Below are positions 32,642-43,249 of a DNA stretch of 64,000 nucleotides, in pieces. The notes under the pieces are model-generated. The model was not told the DNA's origin. It made no database searches and was given only the letters and a program-made list of their open reading frames with translations. This DNA is from Lumbricus terrestris (lineage: Eukaryota > Annelida > Clitellata > Crassiclitellata > Lumbricidae), in contig OX457050.1 of NCBI GenBank assembly GCA_949752735.1, positions 39,256,421 to 39,320,420 of the forward strand, read 5' to 3'. The stretch's first letter is position 1. Every line of letters begins with the position of its first letter. Both the position numbers and the translations under genes were made by a program.

Positions 32642-34174
32642 ATTGTTTATCCACCTTCAATTTTAGAAGCATTGTTTTCATCAATCCAATCGCATTTGTC
32701 ATGCAATCTTCTCATCAGTCCATCTCCTATTTCAGGAAGGCTTTCATCAATCCACCTTCAATTTATCTCGACAAAATTATGATTCATGACAAAAATATGT
32801 TGATGACAAATGATTTGCCAAGAAACTGTTCACTATGAATTGTAATACTTTTGTGCTATATCAGTGTGAAATTGAAGCAAAGATTATTATAAAATTATTA
32901 TTGTATTAACTTTTTTTCAACATGATACAGTTGCATAATTATTGTGATGTTTAAATACAGAAAAGATGATAGTAACTGTATAACTGTAACGATATAAATA
33001 GTTTATTTTGCACAAATTTAATATAAGAATTTCGGAAAGAGGGTTTTTGCTGATTATAGAGATTATCCGGGGTTTCTTCTTATAGACATGACTTTTGTAA
33101 GTTGTTGCCTAGTTCTGACATGATTATAAGACTAAATTCTACAAGTTATATAAATGAAATGTTATGCTGGAGTTTCTAACGATGCTGTTCATAATGTTTC
33201 TTGTACTGGGTTCAATTCTCGGACACATTTTTGGTATTTTATTAAATTTTGCCGCCAAAAACCTTTTGCTGGATTGGTTATTTAACACAGTTTGTGCAAC
33301 AATTTTAAGCTTTTTGTGTTTAGCGTATATTCAAGTTGTACCTTGAAAGTAGTGAGTTGAGTTATCGTAAACTACATTTCGATTTTCTTATATACATGTA
33401 TTTCTGTCATCCATTTTGTTAAGCTTTCGTAATTCTAATTCTTTTGTTGCCTTTGCGCAGTTTTTTGGAATATTATCATTGTGACTGTGAAAAATTAAAA
33501 GAATTCAGTTGCATAACGTTTTAGTAATGTTCATGATGGGACAAAATACCTCATCATTGGGCTTCTTGAAGTCCTTGCACACAAGTTTAGTAAAAAAAAT
33601 TGAGTTTTTATCAAATTGGACTAACTCTAAGTAAAATCAACATTTCTACTGAATAATGCATATAAAGCAGCTATTCTTCACCCATTTTGGTTGACTTCAG
33701 ATTGCGCTACTTTACCTTGGGTGATTTCAGACGTTAGGCCTAAAGGGTGCGTTCTGCCCACCCTACCCTATTTAATTCCCTTAGGCCTATTCGACAAATT
33801 ATTATCGTGCAACATGCTCGATTATAATTTGTCGAATAATAGGGCTTATAACGGATTCCCGGATTCACCATCGCCGAGTGTCATTATTTTATTAGGGCAT
33901 CTCGTCATGTGGTATTCTTTACGCAATGAAGAGCTTTGAATCTGGGAGAGCAACTGCATCAGTGCAGCTACACTAGCCTATAATTGGAAACCATTTTGCT
34001 ACACCTTTTCATTTCAAAAGCATCTTGGGATAGAAGACACATTGACAGTATCATAGTATGGTAGCTATGGTTCGGATATGCTGCTATTTCAAAGCAATCT
34101 TAGCATTTTTGCTGTGCCTTTCTTTTCTGAACGGTGCACAGTAGTCGATTTGTGGCTTTCTGTTGAATTACTAG
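32642..34174. other. 3' flank of ZNF C; no gene recognised
   Basis: Begins with a few ATCCA-type core units (32650-32770), then AT-rich unique sequence. A 60-codon hydrophobic frame at 33164-33346 has no support. Confidence 0.5.
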
Positions 34175-34178
34175 TTAA

Positions 34179-35148
34179 CCCTCAGGCTACCAAGCTTTTT
34201 TGTAACACTGACTACCAAGGGGGGGTGGTTACCACCCCCCATGGATTTTGGGTTTGGTTTGAGATATCATAACTTGTAATACACCATTTGAATCAGCATT
34301 CATTTCTGCACAAAATGGTATATTTAGGTTTAGAAAAATATGAATGCCCCTCGAAATTATGAATTTTTTACCATGGGTACCCGTCGATTCCACAAAATGT
34401 ATACTTACGCATAGGGAATATATTAGAATCTGTGTGTTTTATACATGATTTATATATAAAAAGTAGTTTACATATAATAAAGTCCAATATTCAACTATAA
34501 AAACTAGTAATAAGTTTGTTTTATTGTCAATCAAAACAAAAAAACATGTTTTTGCCGCTGAAAAACGTTTACGCACACATTTCGGCTTGCGTTGTAAAAA
34601 AACCCAACATTTTCATACATTTTTTTTTATTTTGAGCACTTCCGGTCATCAAAAGACAAATTATTTAGTATCAGCAAATAGCTCTAGATGCCCTCTACAG
34701 AATGGCATAATTTATTTATATTAAAAAATAAATTATGGATAAGTTATAATAGAAAAAACATGAACATTTTATGAAAATAAAACACCTTTATATATATTTT
34801 AATTTATTTTGAGCACTTCCGGTTGTCAAAAGACGACTCAGTGAGCATGGAAATGTAGCCCCACATTCCCTCTATAGAATGGTATAATTTGTGTCTCTTA
34901 ATATTAAAGGGCGGAAAAGTTACAGACGATATTCTAGGGTGGTGGTGGTATCCACCCCTCTGGTACCTTTGGTATATCGGGTGTAACTTTTGAACGGTAG
35001 GGGGCATCATCAAAAGTTTTACCTCAAAATGTGTCCCAATGAACCCTCTGCAGCTACCAATTTTTTCAAGATTTTATTCCAGACGGAACGCGTTTTATTT
35101 GCAAAAAACCTAGGGGGTGGCAACCACCCCTCCTTGGTAGCCCGAGGG
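34179..35148. mobile_element. piggyBac-like MITE, 970 bp, TTAA target
   Basis: TTAA at 34175-34178 and 35149-35152 encloses ends CCCTCAGGCTACCAAG and CTTGGTAGCCCGAGGG. TTAA plus CCC start fits piggyBac. Interior has GGTGGTTACCACCCC and TTTTGAGCACTTCCGGT blocks in both orientations, so it is largely palindromic. No transposase. An inverted, truncated copy lies at 41828-42691. Confidence 0.85.
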
Positions 35149-35284
35149 TTAACCGAAAAGGGTTTTCGTCCGCCGTACGCGAAGATCGCTTTTGTCGAGC
35201 GATCTAATTAGTCGCAATCCGGAGTCGGAGAAGTGCGACCCGATGCTGTAACCACGCATCATTTTAAGCAGGCCTATCCTCTCA

Positions 35285-35420
35285 GAAACTGTCTACTGTA
35301 TTACGATGATATTCACCAGATGGCACAACCATACTTTTAAAGCCAGTTTCCATTACCAACGATCACTGTGTTATCGCTCGCCATTTTGTAAGAATGGACG
35401 GTATTCAGATTTCTGTTTTA
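35285..35420. repeat. Dispersed ATGGCGAGCGATA repeat, inverted
   Basis: ATATTCACCAGATGGCACAA ... ATCGCTCGCCATTTTGTAAG; complement of 5430-5510. Confidence 0.75.
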
Positions 35421-35852
35421 AAATACATTTTATAAGACGACAATTGGCCATTTATTATAATTCATTTTATATAATTAGTGTTGGTAAACGTGTATTTTAG
35501 TATCGTAAATTATTTTCACGCTTTTAATAACACAAAAAGCGCCGCAAATTATTTCTGATATCACCAACTGATGTAACAGCACACTTAAAATTTGGTAAGG
35601 AGAAGAATATTGACAGAAAATATGCTTTTAAAATGTCGATACTAACTGTGGGTTCTATTGTAATGGAAGTTGTCTCAAATAAGTAGGTTTCTGCCATCTA
35701 GTGAATATCAAGAGATTCCAGCCTGTATCAACAAATTAACAGACTAGGGACTAGACGATGACTACTTTCGTGACATCTCATTATTATGCGGAAGTGTGTG
35801 TGTGTGTGGGGGGAGCGGCGGAGATTAACCCCGGACATAACCTCCACCGGAC

Positions 35853-36183
35853 GGTTTGGGTCCACTATTCCGAACCCTAAACCTAACTATAACCCTATGA
35901 CCCTAACTCACCTCAACCATAACCCTAAACCTAACCCAACCCTAACTCTAACCCATCTGAACCCAACCTAACCCTAACCCACCCTAATCCTAACCCTAAC
36001 CCTAACACACCCAACCATAACCATAACCCACCTAACCCAACCCTAACCCATCCGAACCCAACCTAACCCAACCCTAACCCACCCTAACCTGGCTAACCAC
36101 CAAGGATAACGAACAAAATATAGCGGAAATTCGGAATAGTGGACCCTCGGAATAGTGGACCCTCGGAATAGCGGGCCGACACC
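35853..36183. mobile_element. Foldback-type element with TATTCCGA termini and telomere-like core, 9-bp TSD
   Basis: GGTTTGGGTCCACTATTCCG at the left, three complementary CGGAATAGTGGACC-type units at the right. Between them is an irregular CCCTAA/CCCAACC tract of about 200 bp. CCACCGGAC (35844-35852) and CCACCAGAC (36184-36192) match at 8 of 9 positions. Confidence 0.75.
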
Positions 36184-36431
36184 CCACCAGACAGACCCCT
36201 GATATAGCCTAGAAAAAAACGGCTCCAGAAAACCTCCTACACTAAGCAAAAAGCCTAATTTTCTGAATGTAATTGATGAAACGCATCTTGTCACTCCAGC
36301 TTCTATTTAGATGATTTTTTTCGTCGATCAAGCTTCCATTTATGAACAAATCATTCCTTCATCAGTCCAGCTTCTATGTGATTAGCAACAAGTGTTTTCA
36401 TCAATTCAACTTGTTTAAATAACAATTATTT

Positions 36432-37193
36432 GGTTCCATGACAATTCGGCGACAGACAATTCGGCGACAGACAATTCGGCGACAGACAATTCGGCGACAG
36501 ACAATTCGGCGACAGACAATTAGGCGCCCAGACAATTCGGCGACAGACAGTTCGGCGCCAGCATTTAAATTTATTAAAAATAGCGCATTTAAGCAAGAAC
36601 ATTTTCATCAATCCAGCTTCCATTTAAGAAAGATCATTTTCATCAATCCAGCTTCCATTTAAGCAAGAACATTTTCATCAATCCCGCTTCCATTTAAGAA
36701 AGAACATTTTCATCAATCCAGCTTCCATTTAAGCAAGAACATTTTCATCAATCCCGCTTCCATTTAAGCAAGAACATTTTCATCAATCCAGCTTCCATTT
36801 AAGAAAGAACATTTTTATCATTCCAGCTTCCATTTAAGAAATTGTCATAATTAGCTTCTTTAAGTACAACGGTTGTTGTTTTGTTTCAGACATTACATTA
36901 CTGTACCCCGTTTATATGATTTGCCATCCATCTATGTGGGTAATTGCGGAGTCGGGGGTAATAGCGGGGGGGGTAATGGCGGGGGGCAATTGTCTTCGGG
37001 GGTTATGGCAGGGGGTAATGGCAGGGGGCAATGGGCCGGGGGTAATGTCCGGATACCGCTTAAAGTAATGTTCGTCATAAAACGGCGCGCGCAAACGGCG
37101 CCGAATTGTCTGTCGCCGAATTGTCTGGGCGCCGAATTGTCTGTCGCCGAATTGTCTGTCGCCGAATTGTCTGTCGCCGAATTGTCTTGTCAC
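36432..37193. mobile_element. Foldback-type element with GACAATTCGGCGACA termini, 9-bp TSD CAATTATTT
   Basis: Left end: seven or so GACAATTCGGCGACA units (36438-36560). Right end: complementary TGTCGCCGAATTGTC units (37095-37190). Exact duplication CAATTATTT at 36423-36431 and 37194-37202. Interior: ATCCAGCTTCCATTT array of about 37-bp units (36565-36840), then the GGGGGTAATGGC minisatellite block (36882-37062) shared with 18228-18406. Confidence 0.88.
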
Positions 37194-37202
37194 CAATTAT
37201 TT

Positions 37203-37780
37203 TTACATCAATCCAGTTCCAATTTAACCAAGAACATTTTCATCAATCCAGCTCCATTTTAAGCAAGAATCAACATTGTATACAAAAATACACGTATGGT
37301 TTTTGAACCCCGCACTATACCTACATGTATATGGCTGTAATTGAGACGCAAGAAAAGATCTCAGAAGCTAGGGATAATAATTACATTTCTATGTTTCACA
37401 TTGACAAACATTTAACGAGGGAGTATATATCTTATATATCCAAAAATATATACATAAAAATACAGGTGTAACCTCTCATGTTCGGCATCTCATACCATGC
37501 CATATAGTTCCAAATTTTTTATATTATAGTCCTACTTTAATATTCCCTTTATACTTACTGTGTGGGCCTATATGTAGGGCCTACCGATCTCACCTAACCA
37601 TGTTGATAAGTATATTCGTTTAATGTCAAAGACAATCAAGGTGACGGGAGCGCCTCTGAATAGTGGCGTGTCCTGAAGGGGCACTATAACAATTGCTCCT
37701 ACATACTTACAGAATTAGCCTCAGACAAAGATATCCAGTAAACCGATCCTTTAAGAAGCATATTTTGAGGAGTTGTATTT
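37203..37780. other. Core-array remnant, SINE tail, otherwise unassigned
   Basis: 37203-37265 continues ATCCAG units (the array into which the foldback element inserted). 37637-37705 is a SINE/LINE 3' end (GAGCGCCTCTGAATAG ... AAGGGGCACTATAACAA). The rest shows nothing. Confidence 0.55.
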
Positions 37781-38062
37781 AACATTCAACACAGTTAAAT
37801 CCAGAACGTTCGACTTCACGGTGTCTTTAATAACTATTATGATAATCTTCAGAAATTTTAGTCTAACAATAATGCAATTGGATGAAAACACTTTAGGTGC
37901 CAAAAGGGAAGTACTGTTTGTTTCTCTGCATGAGAATGTCCGCTGTCCACGTATTCTGAACAAAGTGGTACAATGTTACTATGTAAGTAAGTTGTCTCTC
38001 ATGACTTCCAAAATAACGCCACCACTGTTTGTACTCTGACATTGCCAATCTCAAGCCTGCAT

Positions 38063-38441
38063 CTGGGCTTTTTTAACAGTTCAACACAAAGTGTGCAGTT
38101 CTAAATGGTTTTGTGCAGTTGCAGAAGCACGGCTGTGCAGTTAAAAATAGTAAAAAGGTAATTGTCCACCGATTGGAAGTAATTTACCACGGATGATGGG
38201 AATGAAAGAAAGGGTTGTGCGCAGGGCTGAAATGAAGAGTTTATGAAATTCGAAGTGGAAGACTAAAAAAGGCAACAGCTTATTTTTTTGGCGGATGATG
38301 ACTAAAAAAAGTCATGAGATTTTTTCCGGGCGGGAAGTGGACATTTTTCGATGGCACCCCAAAAAGTGGATTTTCTCCAAGTCAGCAGGTACTCACCTGA
38401 AAAGGTCAAAATTTGCCTGTACAGCCCTTTAAAAAGCCCTG
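38063..38441. mobile_element. hAT-type MITE, 379 bp, 8-bp TSD
   Basis: CTGGGCTTTTTTAACAG ... CTTTAAAAAGCCCTG. The flanks are GCCTGCAT (38055-38062) and ACCTGCAT (38442-38449), 7 of 8 matching. The 3' flank of gene E (54350-54760) is homologous to the sequence around it and lacks the insert, which confirms the insertion. Shares AACTGCAC blocks with 27572-27776. Confidence 0.8.
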
Positions 38442-38564
38442 ACCTGCATGAAAGAGGAGGGTGACAGTAATCATCTCTGTAAAATAGCAGCAAGAACTTC
38501 TATAACAACCTTACATAATCTCAAGTCACAATTGTTTTGATTCCAACTTTTTTGGAATAACAAT

Positions 38565-39929
38565 TCAACAGAGGTATGCAGCTAAGTCGTCAGGTGGAGA
38601 AAGTCGATGACTATAGCAATGCCCGAGAAATTCGTTCTTTGTTTTGAGCAGTTTGTCGCATATACCACATCCAAAAACGTTGGACAAAGATGCTTTTCTT
38701 TTCACAATCGATTTGAAGTTGCTAACATGCAGGCATTCACCATCGCTAATTTCCGCTAAAAGACGTGGAAATCCGCTAGAATCCGCATATACGCTGTTTG
38801 AGAAAATTTCAATTGGTTTGTCAATAGCATATGTACTACCACATGTGTTGAAATTATCAGATCGGTTATCAATTACTTCACTTTCCATTTGAAGACCATG
38901 TGTCTGTGCTCCTTCCTTGACTTTAAAATGTTTTGCTAAAGAATTGCTCTTGGTCGTATAAGGTTTATTTTGTGCATATTCCTTTTCAGTTGCATGAGTT
39001 CTCCTGTGATTCTTTAGATCTCCGATATGTGTAAATCCTTTGTTACAAACAATACATATGTATGGTTTTTCTACAGTATGGATTCTCAGATGCACCTTCA
39101 AGTTACATATGTGAGTAAATGATTTCTGACATATCTGGCAACTATGTGGTTTTTCGCCAGTGTGGATTCTCATATGTCTTTTCAGATCACTACCTGTAGT
39201 GAATGATTTCTGACAAAACTGACATTTTCGCGGTTTCACTCCAGTATGGGTTCTCATGTGACTTTTCAAATGACCAACTTGAGTAAATGATTTCTGACAT
39301 AGTTGACATTTATATGGTTTCTCCCCAGTATGAATTCTCATATGCTTTTTAAAATAACAACCTGTACGAAAAGATTTCTGACATAGCTGACATTTATGTG
39401 GTTTCTCCCCAGTATGAATTCTCATATGATTTTTAAGATCACTACCTGCAGTGAATGATTTCAGACATAACTGACATTTGTATGGTTTCTCACCAGTATG
39501 GGTTCTCATGTGTGTCTTCAGAATACTGCTTTGACTAAATAATTTCTCACACAACTGACATTTGTATGGTTTCTCCATAGTATGGGTTCTCATGTGCCTT
39601 TTCAGATCACCATCTCGGATAAATGATTTCTGACATACCTGACATTGGTATGGTTTTTCCCCAGTGTGAATTTTCATGTGACTTTTCAGATTACCACTTT
39701 TAGTAAATGACTTTTGACATACCTGGCATTTGTATGGTTTCTCCCCAGTGTGAATTTTCATGTGGCTTTTCAGATGACCACTTTGAGTAAATGACTTTTG
39801 ACATACTTGGCAATGGTATGGTTTCTCACCAGTGTGGATTTTCATGTGCCTTTTATGACTACCACAATGAGTAAATGACTTCAGGCATATCTGACATTTG
39901 TATGTTTTATATCTAGTATGAGTTTCCAT
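38565..39929 (-). CDS. C2H2 zinc-finger protein D (11 fingers plus C-terminal CGICD motif)
   Basis: About 454 residues from the first in-frame ATG (39929). Upstream the frame stays open through a degenerate finger (CQLCGKSNSELSRL ... N-x3-H) to a TGA, as in A. Eleven intact C-x2-C-x12-H-x3-H fingers occupy residues ~9-318, ending with YICIVCNKGF. After a ~100-residue linker the protein ends [32 protein letters not shown], closest to gene E. All zinc ligands in the array are kept, so the gene looks functional. 3' and 5' flanks are shared with E and with A/P respectively. Expected role: nuclear DNA binding; partners unknown. Confidence 0.87.
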   Translation of the reverse strand: METHTRYKTYKCQICLKSFTHCGSHKRHMKIHTGEKPYHCQVCQKSFTQSGHLKSHMKIHTGEKPYKCQVCQKSFTKSGNLKSHMKIHTGEKPYQCQVCQKSFIRDGDLKRHMRTHTMEKPYKCQLCEKLFSQSSILKTHMRTHTGEKPYKCQLCLKSFTAGSDLKNHMRIHTGEKPHKCQLCQKSFRTGCYFKKHMRIHTGEKPYKCQLCQKSFTQVGHLKSHMRTHTGVKPRKCQFCQKSFTTGSDLKRHMRIHTGEKPHSCQICQKSFTHICNLKVHLRIHTVEKPYICIVCNKGFTHIGDLKNHRRTHATEKEYAQNKPYTTKSNSLAKHFKVKEGAQTHGLQMESEVIDNRSDNFNTCGSTYAIDKPIEIFSNSVYADSSGFPRLLAEISDGECLHVSNFKSIVKRKASLSNVFGCGICDKLLKTKNEFLGHCYSHRLSPPDDLAAYLC

Positions 39930-39950
39930 ATTTACAGTCAACCGACTCAA

Positions 39951-40773
39951 TTCAGAGTTGCTTTTCCCACATAACTGACATTTGGAAAGGCTGCTCTCTA
40001 TTAAGTTTTCTCACTGCAGCTGTCAGATTTTCGCAATGAGTATATGATTTCTCAAGTACTGTAATTAATTAATGCAAATACGGTTTTTCACGAAATTGGA
40101 TTTCTATGTCTTTCAGTAAAATTACCATAATATGCAACTGGTTCTTAGCACAATTGGCATTTTTGTGGCATAAATAGTATCCATTTGAAAACAAATAATG
40201 CAAGTTGTAGATTCTTTCTGGTTCGGTGCAATGAAGTGCAACCTTTCTCAAGTTTCATTTCTCATTACAAACTCTTGTGTAACAAAGTAAGCAATTGCCC
40301 TCACAGGAAACATGAATTCTTTGGGATGGAATATTGAAGCCATATATAAATGTAGAATAGCACACCCTAAAGTTCTTTAGTTGCAATGTTTACTGAGGAA
40401 GAAAGAATTAATGGTTTAAAATCTGCTGGCAAATATGTCCACTCCAATGTTGTCTTTGATGCAGATCAATGATTGTAGGTCTATTCAAATGACCATACTG
40501 AGAAGTTCTAACATACAGCTGTTCATCTTGATGCACTTGCAAAAAGAACTTGCGGCACCTATTAAGAAGAAGAAGAACATCTTAGTAAACAACCGTGTTT
40601 CAAGAAATAAAATATATATTTTTATCACTGTTTAAAATGGAATGCTAATTTCTGTTTCTGTTTCATTAAGGTCAGGATGATTTATTTTCTTATATGAATG
40701 AATAGTTGGTCAATGCATTGAAGCATGCATTAGTTAGTATTTCATTTCTCAATCATGTCAATATATAGCTACC
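39951..40773 (-). other. Duplicated 5' flank of ZNF D with best-preserved exon-like block
   Basis: TTCTTCTTCTTAATAG on the minus strand ends just before 40558; the following ~140 bases are open (…VHQDEQLYVRTSQYGHLNRP…) to a TAA. Homologous blocks follow acceptors in P, A, B and E. The 60-codon frame at 40069-40251 (no ATG) is shared with P and A. Confidence 0.7.
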
Positions 40774-40789
40774 TGGTAATTCATCCAAT

Positions 40790-41172
40790 TAATCCAGCTT
40801 CTATTGCCACAATAACTGTTTTTCTCTGGATCCAATTTCCATTCAAATAACAATATTTCTACTCAAGCCAGCTCAAATTCCAGCAATTTGTTTTCATAAA
40901 TCCCATTTCTGTCTGGAGCAAAAATTATTTTCATCGACCCGATTTCTATTCAGCAAGAATTTTTTCGTCAATCCAACTTGTATGCGATCAACACTGAACC
41001 CCATGCAATGGCAAATAATTTATTCCGCTAAAACGGCAGATTACCCAGCAACGTAATAATTGTACGGCTTAACCACAACCGTCTGAATAACTGAATCGTG
41101 TGATTCAGACGGTCGTAACTTAAATAAGTTATACGTAACTGCTATGAGTTCATTACATGCAACTGAATATTT
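40790..41172. repeat. Degenerate ATCCAGCTTC array and TTTTAGCGG end, shared with 13920-14391
   Basis: Continues the A/D segmental duplication. Ends at the empty target GAAAAACA of the 2.9-kb element present in A. Confidence 0.7.
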
Positions 41173-41480
41173 ATACGAAAAACATTGGCTTCATGCATGG
41201 TCTGGATGACTCAACTGTAGGCCGAATCTCCTAGACTCGACTTAGAACTATTCAATGATCAACACCAACAATGGCCGACATTTGCATTGAAAGCTTAAGA
41301 CAATACTGCATAAAATGAATGATAAGAAATGACCCGTTGTCGTATTCTAAATTGTATTTAAACGACAATCTGACTTCTACGTCCATCTGTACAAAATGGC
41401 GAGCGATACTAAATGCGTGTTTTGGCGCAATGAAAGCTGGCGTCAAAAAGTACGACTCTGCCATCTGGTGAATATCAGAT
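41173..41480. repeat. Dispersed ATGGCGAGCGATA repeat
   Basis: Near-identical to 17330-17640. Confidence 0.8.
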
Positions 41481-41489
41481 TCTTCTTTT

Positions 41490-41827
41490 TCTTTAGGTTC
41501 TCTGCCAAGTGGCAGGTCCCAACGTCCAATGTCTCCATCTTTCACGTTGTTGTGCCATGTCCTTTAGTTCTCTGTAACCCTTCTCCATCATCCCATCCAG
41601 CAGTTTTTGTCCATTGATACGTTTTACTTGGGAGTTGTAGAGAGGTGGTTTCCCGTTGCCTTCCTCTCGGTGTTTTTTTCCTGGAGACACCATCTCCTAG
41701 CGTCGATATTCTCTACCGTCCGTCCTTCGGCTTCTTCGCCCATGGGGCATCGCATATACCGGCGATTATTCGGTCGTCCCTCAGGCACTCGGCTTCCAAC
41801 AGAGGGACCACGTGTAGGTGGCGCGAT
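41490..41827 (-). pseudogene. Probable non-LTR element 3' coding fragment
   Basis: Minus-strand translations contain GYRELKDMAQQRERWRHW, typical of the last residues of many non-LTR reverse transcriptases (A.DR..WR), and an overlapping Arg/Glu-rich frame. No reverse-transcriptase core is left. Confidence 0.45.
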
Positions 41828-42691
41828 GGGTTCATTGGGACACATTTTGAGCTAAAACTTTTGATGATGCCCCCTACCGTTCAAAAGTTACACCCGATAT
41901 ACCCAAGGTACCAGAGGGGGGTGGATACCCCCCCCTAGAATATCGTCTGTAACTTTTCCGCCCCTTAATATTAAGAGACACAAATTATACCATTCTATAG
42001 AGGGAATGTGGGGGCTACATTTCCATGCTCATTGAGTTGTCTTTTGACAACCGGAAGTGCTCAAAATAAATTAAAATATATATAAAGGTGTTTTATTTTC
42101 ATAAAATTGTCATGTTTTTTCTATTATAATTTATCCATAATTTATTTTTTAATAGAAATAAATTATGCCATTCTGTAGAGGGCATTTAGGGCTATTTTTT
42201 AATACTAAATAATTTAAAATTTGATGACCGGAAGTGCTCAAAATAAATTAAAATGTATAAAAATGTTGGGTTTTTTTGCAACGCGAACCGATATGTCTGC
42301 GTAAACGTTTTTCAGCAGCTATAACATTTTTTTTGTTTTGATTTAACATAAAACATACTTATTACTAGTTTTTATAGTTGAATATTGGACTTTATGTATA
42401 TGTAAACTACTTTTTATATATAAATCATGTATAAAACACACAGAATCTAATATATTCCCTATGCGTAAGTATACATTTTGTGGAATCGACGGGTACCCAT
42501 GGTAAAAAATTCATAATTTCGAGGTGCCTTCATATTTTCTAAACCTAAATATACCATTTTGTGCAGAAATGAATGCTGAATCAAATGGTGTATTACAAGT
42601 TATGATATCTCAAACCAAACCCAAAATCCAGGGGGGGTAACCACCCCCCTCTTGGTAGTCAGTGTTACAAAAAAGCTTGGTAGCCTGAGGG
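41828..42691. mobile_element. piggyBac-like MITE, inverted truncated copy
   Basis: Reverse complement of 34179-35040. The right end reads CTTGGTAGCCTGAGGG followed by TTAA (42692-42695); the other end is missing about 110 bp and abuts LINE-like sequence. Confidence 0.82.
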
Positions 42692-42864
42692 TTAATCTGT
42701 ATGACAATAATTATATGCTAAAGAGTATAAAATATTGTTTAGTTTTTTAGCACAATTTAAAAAAATTGAAATCCGTGTCCATTAAATAGGCCTAAAATAA
42801 GAATGCGTCAAAAAGGTGTCAGGATAAATTGTTGGTTATAATAGGCAACATTGTCAATGTCTTA

Positions 42865-43080
42865 GTCACGGAGGTTTTGTTTAGAATGTCTAGTATTCAC
42901 TAGATGGCAAAACAATACTTTCTTAGTCCAGTTGGATCACTTAATTGCGACCACTCTTGGCACTCTAATCGTTCGCCATTTTGTACGCGTGGAAGATAAA
43001 GGCCGATTTCAGTTTAAACACAACTTTAAGGTAATCTATCGTTTTAGCGGAATAAATTATACAAAATTTTTAGACTGGAG
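42865..43080. repeat. Dispersed ATGGCGAACGA-type repeat and TTTTAGCGG end
   Basis: TAGTCACGGAGGTTTTGTTTAG ... TCGTTCGCCATTTTGTACGC, repeated at 46340-46480 on the far side of the LINE. Confidence 0.65.
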
Positions 43081-43249
43081 TAGCATCATGGTTTTTCAAC
43101 AATCTGGCTTCTACTTTGACATGAATCATTATCAATCTCTCATCAATCAGACTTCCATTCAGGAAAGATTTCATTTAGTCATTCTAGCTTCTATTTCAGC
43201 AAAAAGCTGTTTTACTATGAATCCAATTACCACTTGTCGCTATGCGAGT

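Noticed and set aside
33164..33346. 60-codon hydrophobic frame resembling a membrane microprotein
   Set aside because: AT-rich DNA easily gives such frames; no homolog or conservation can be seen.
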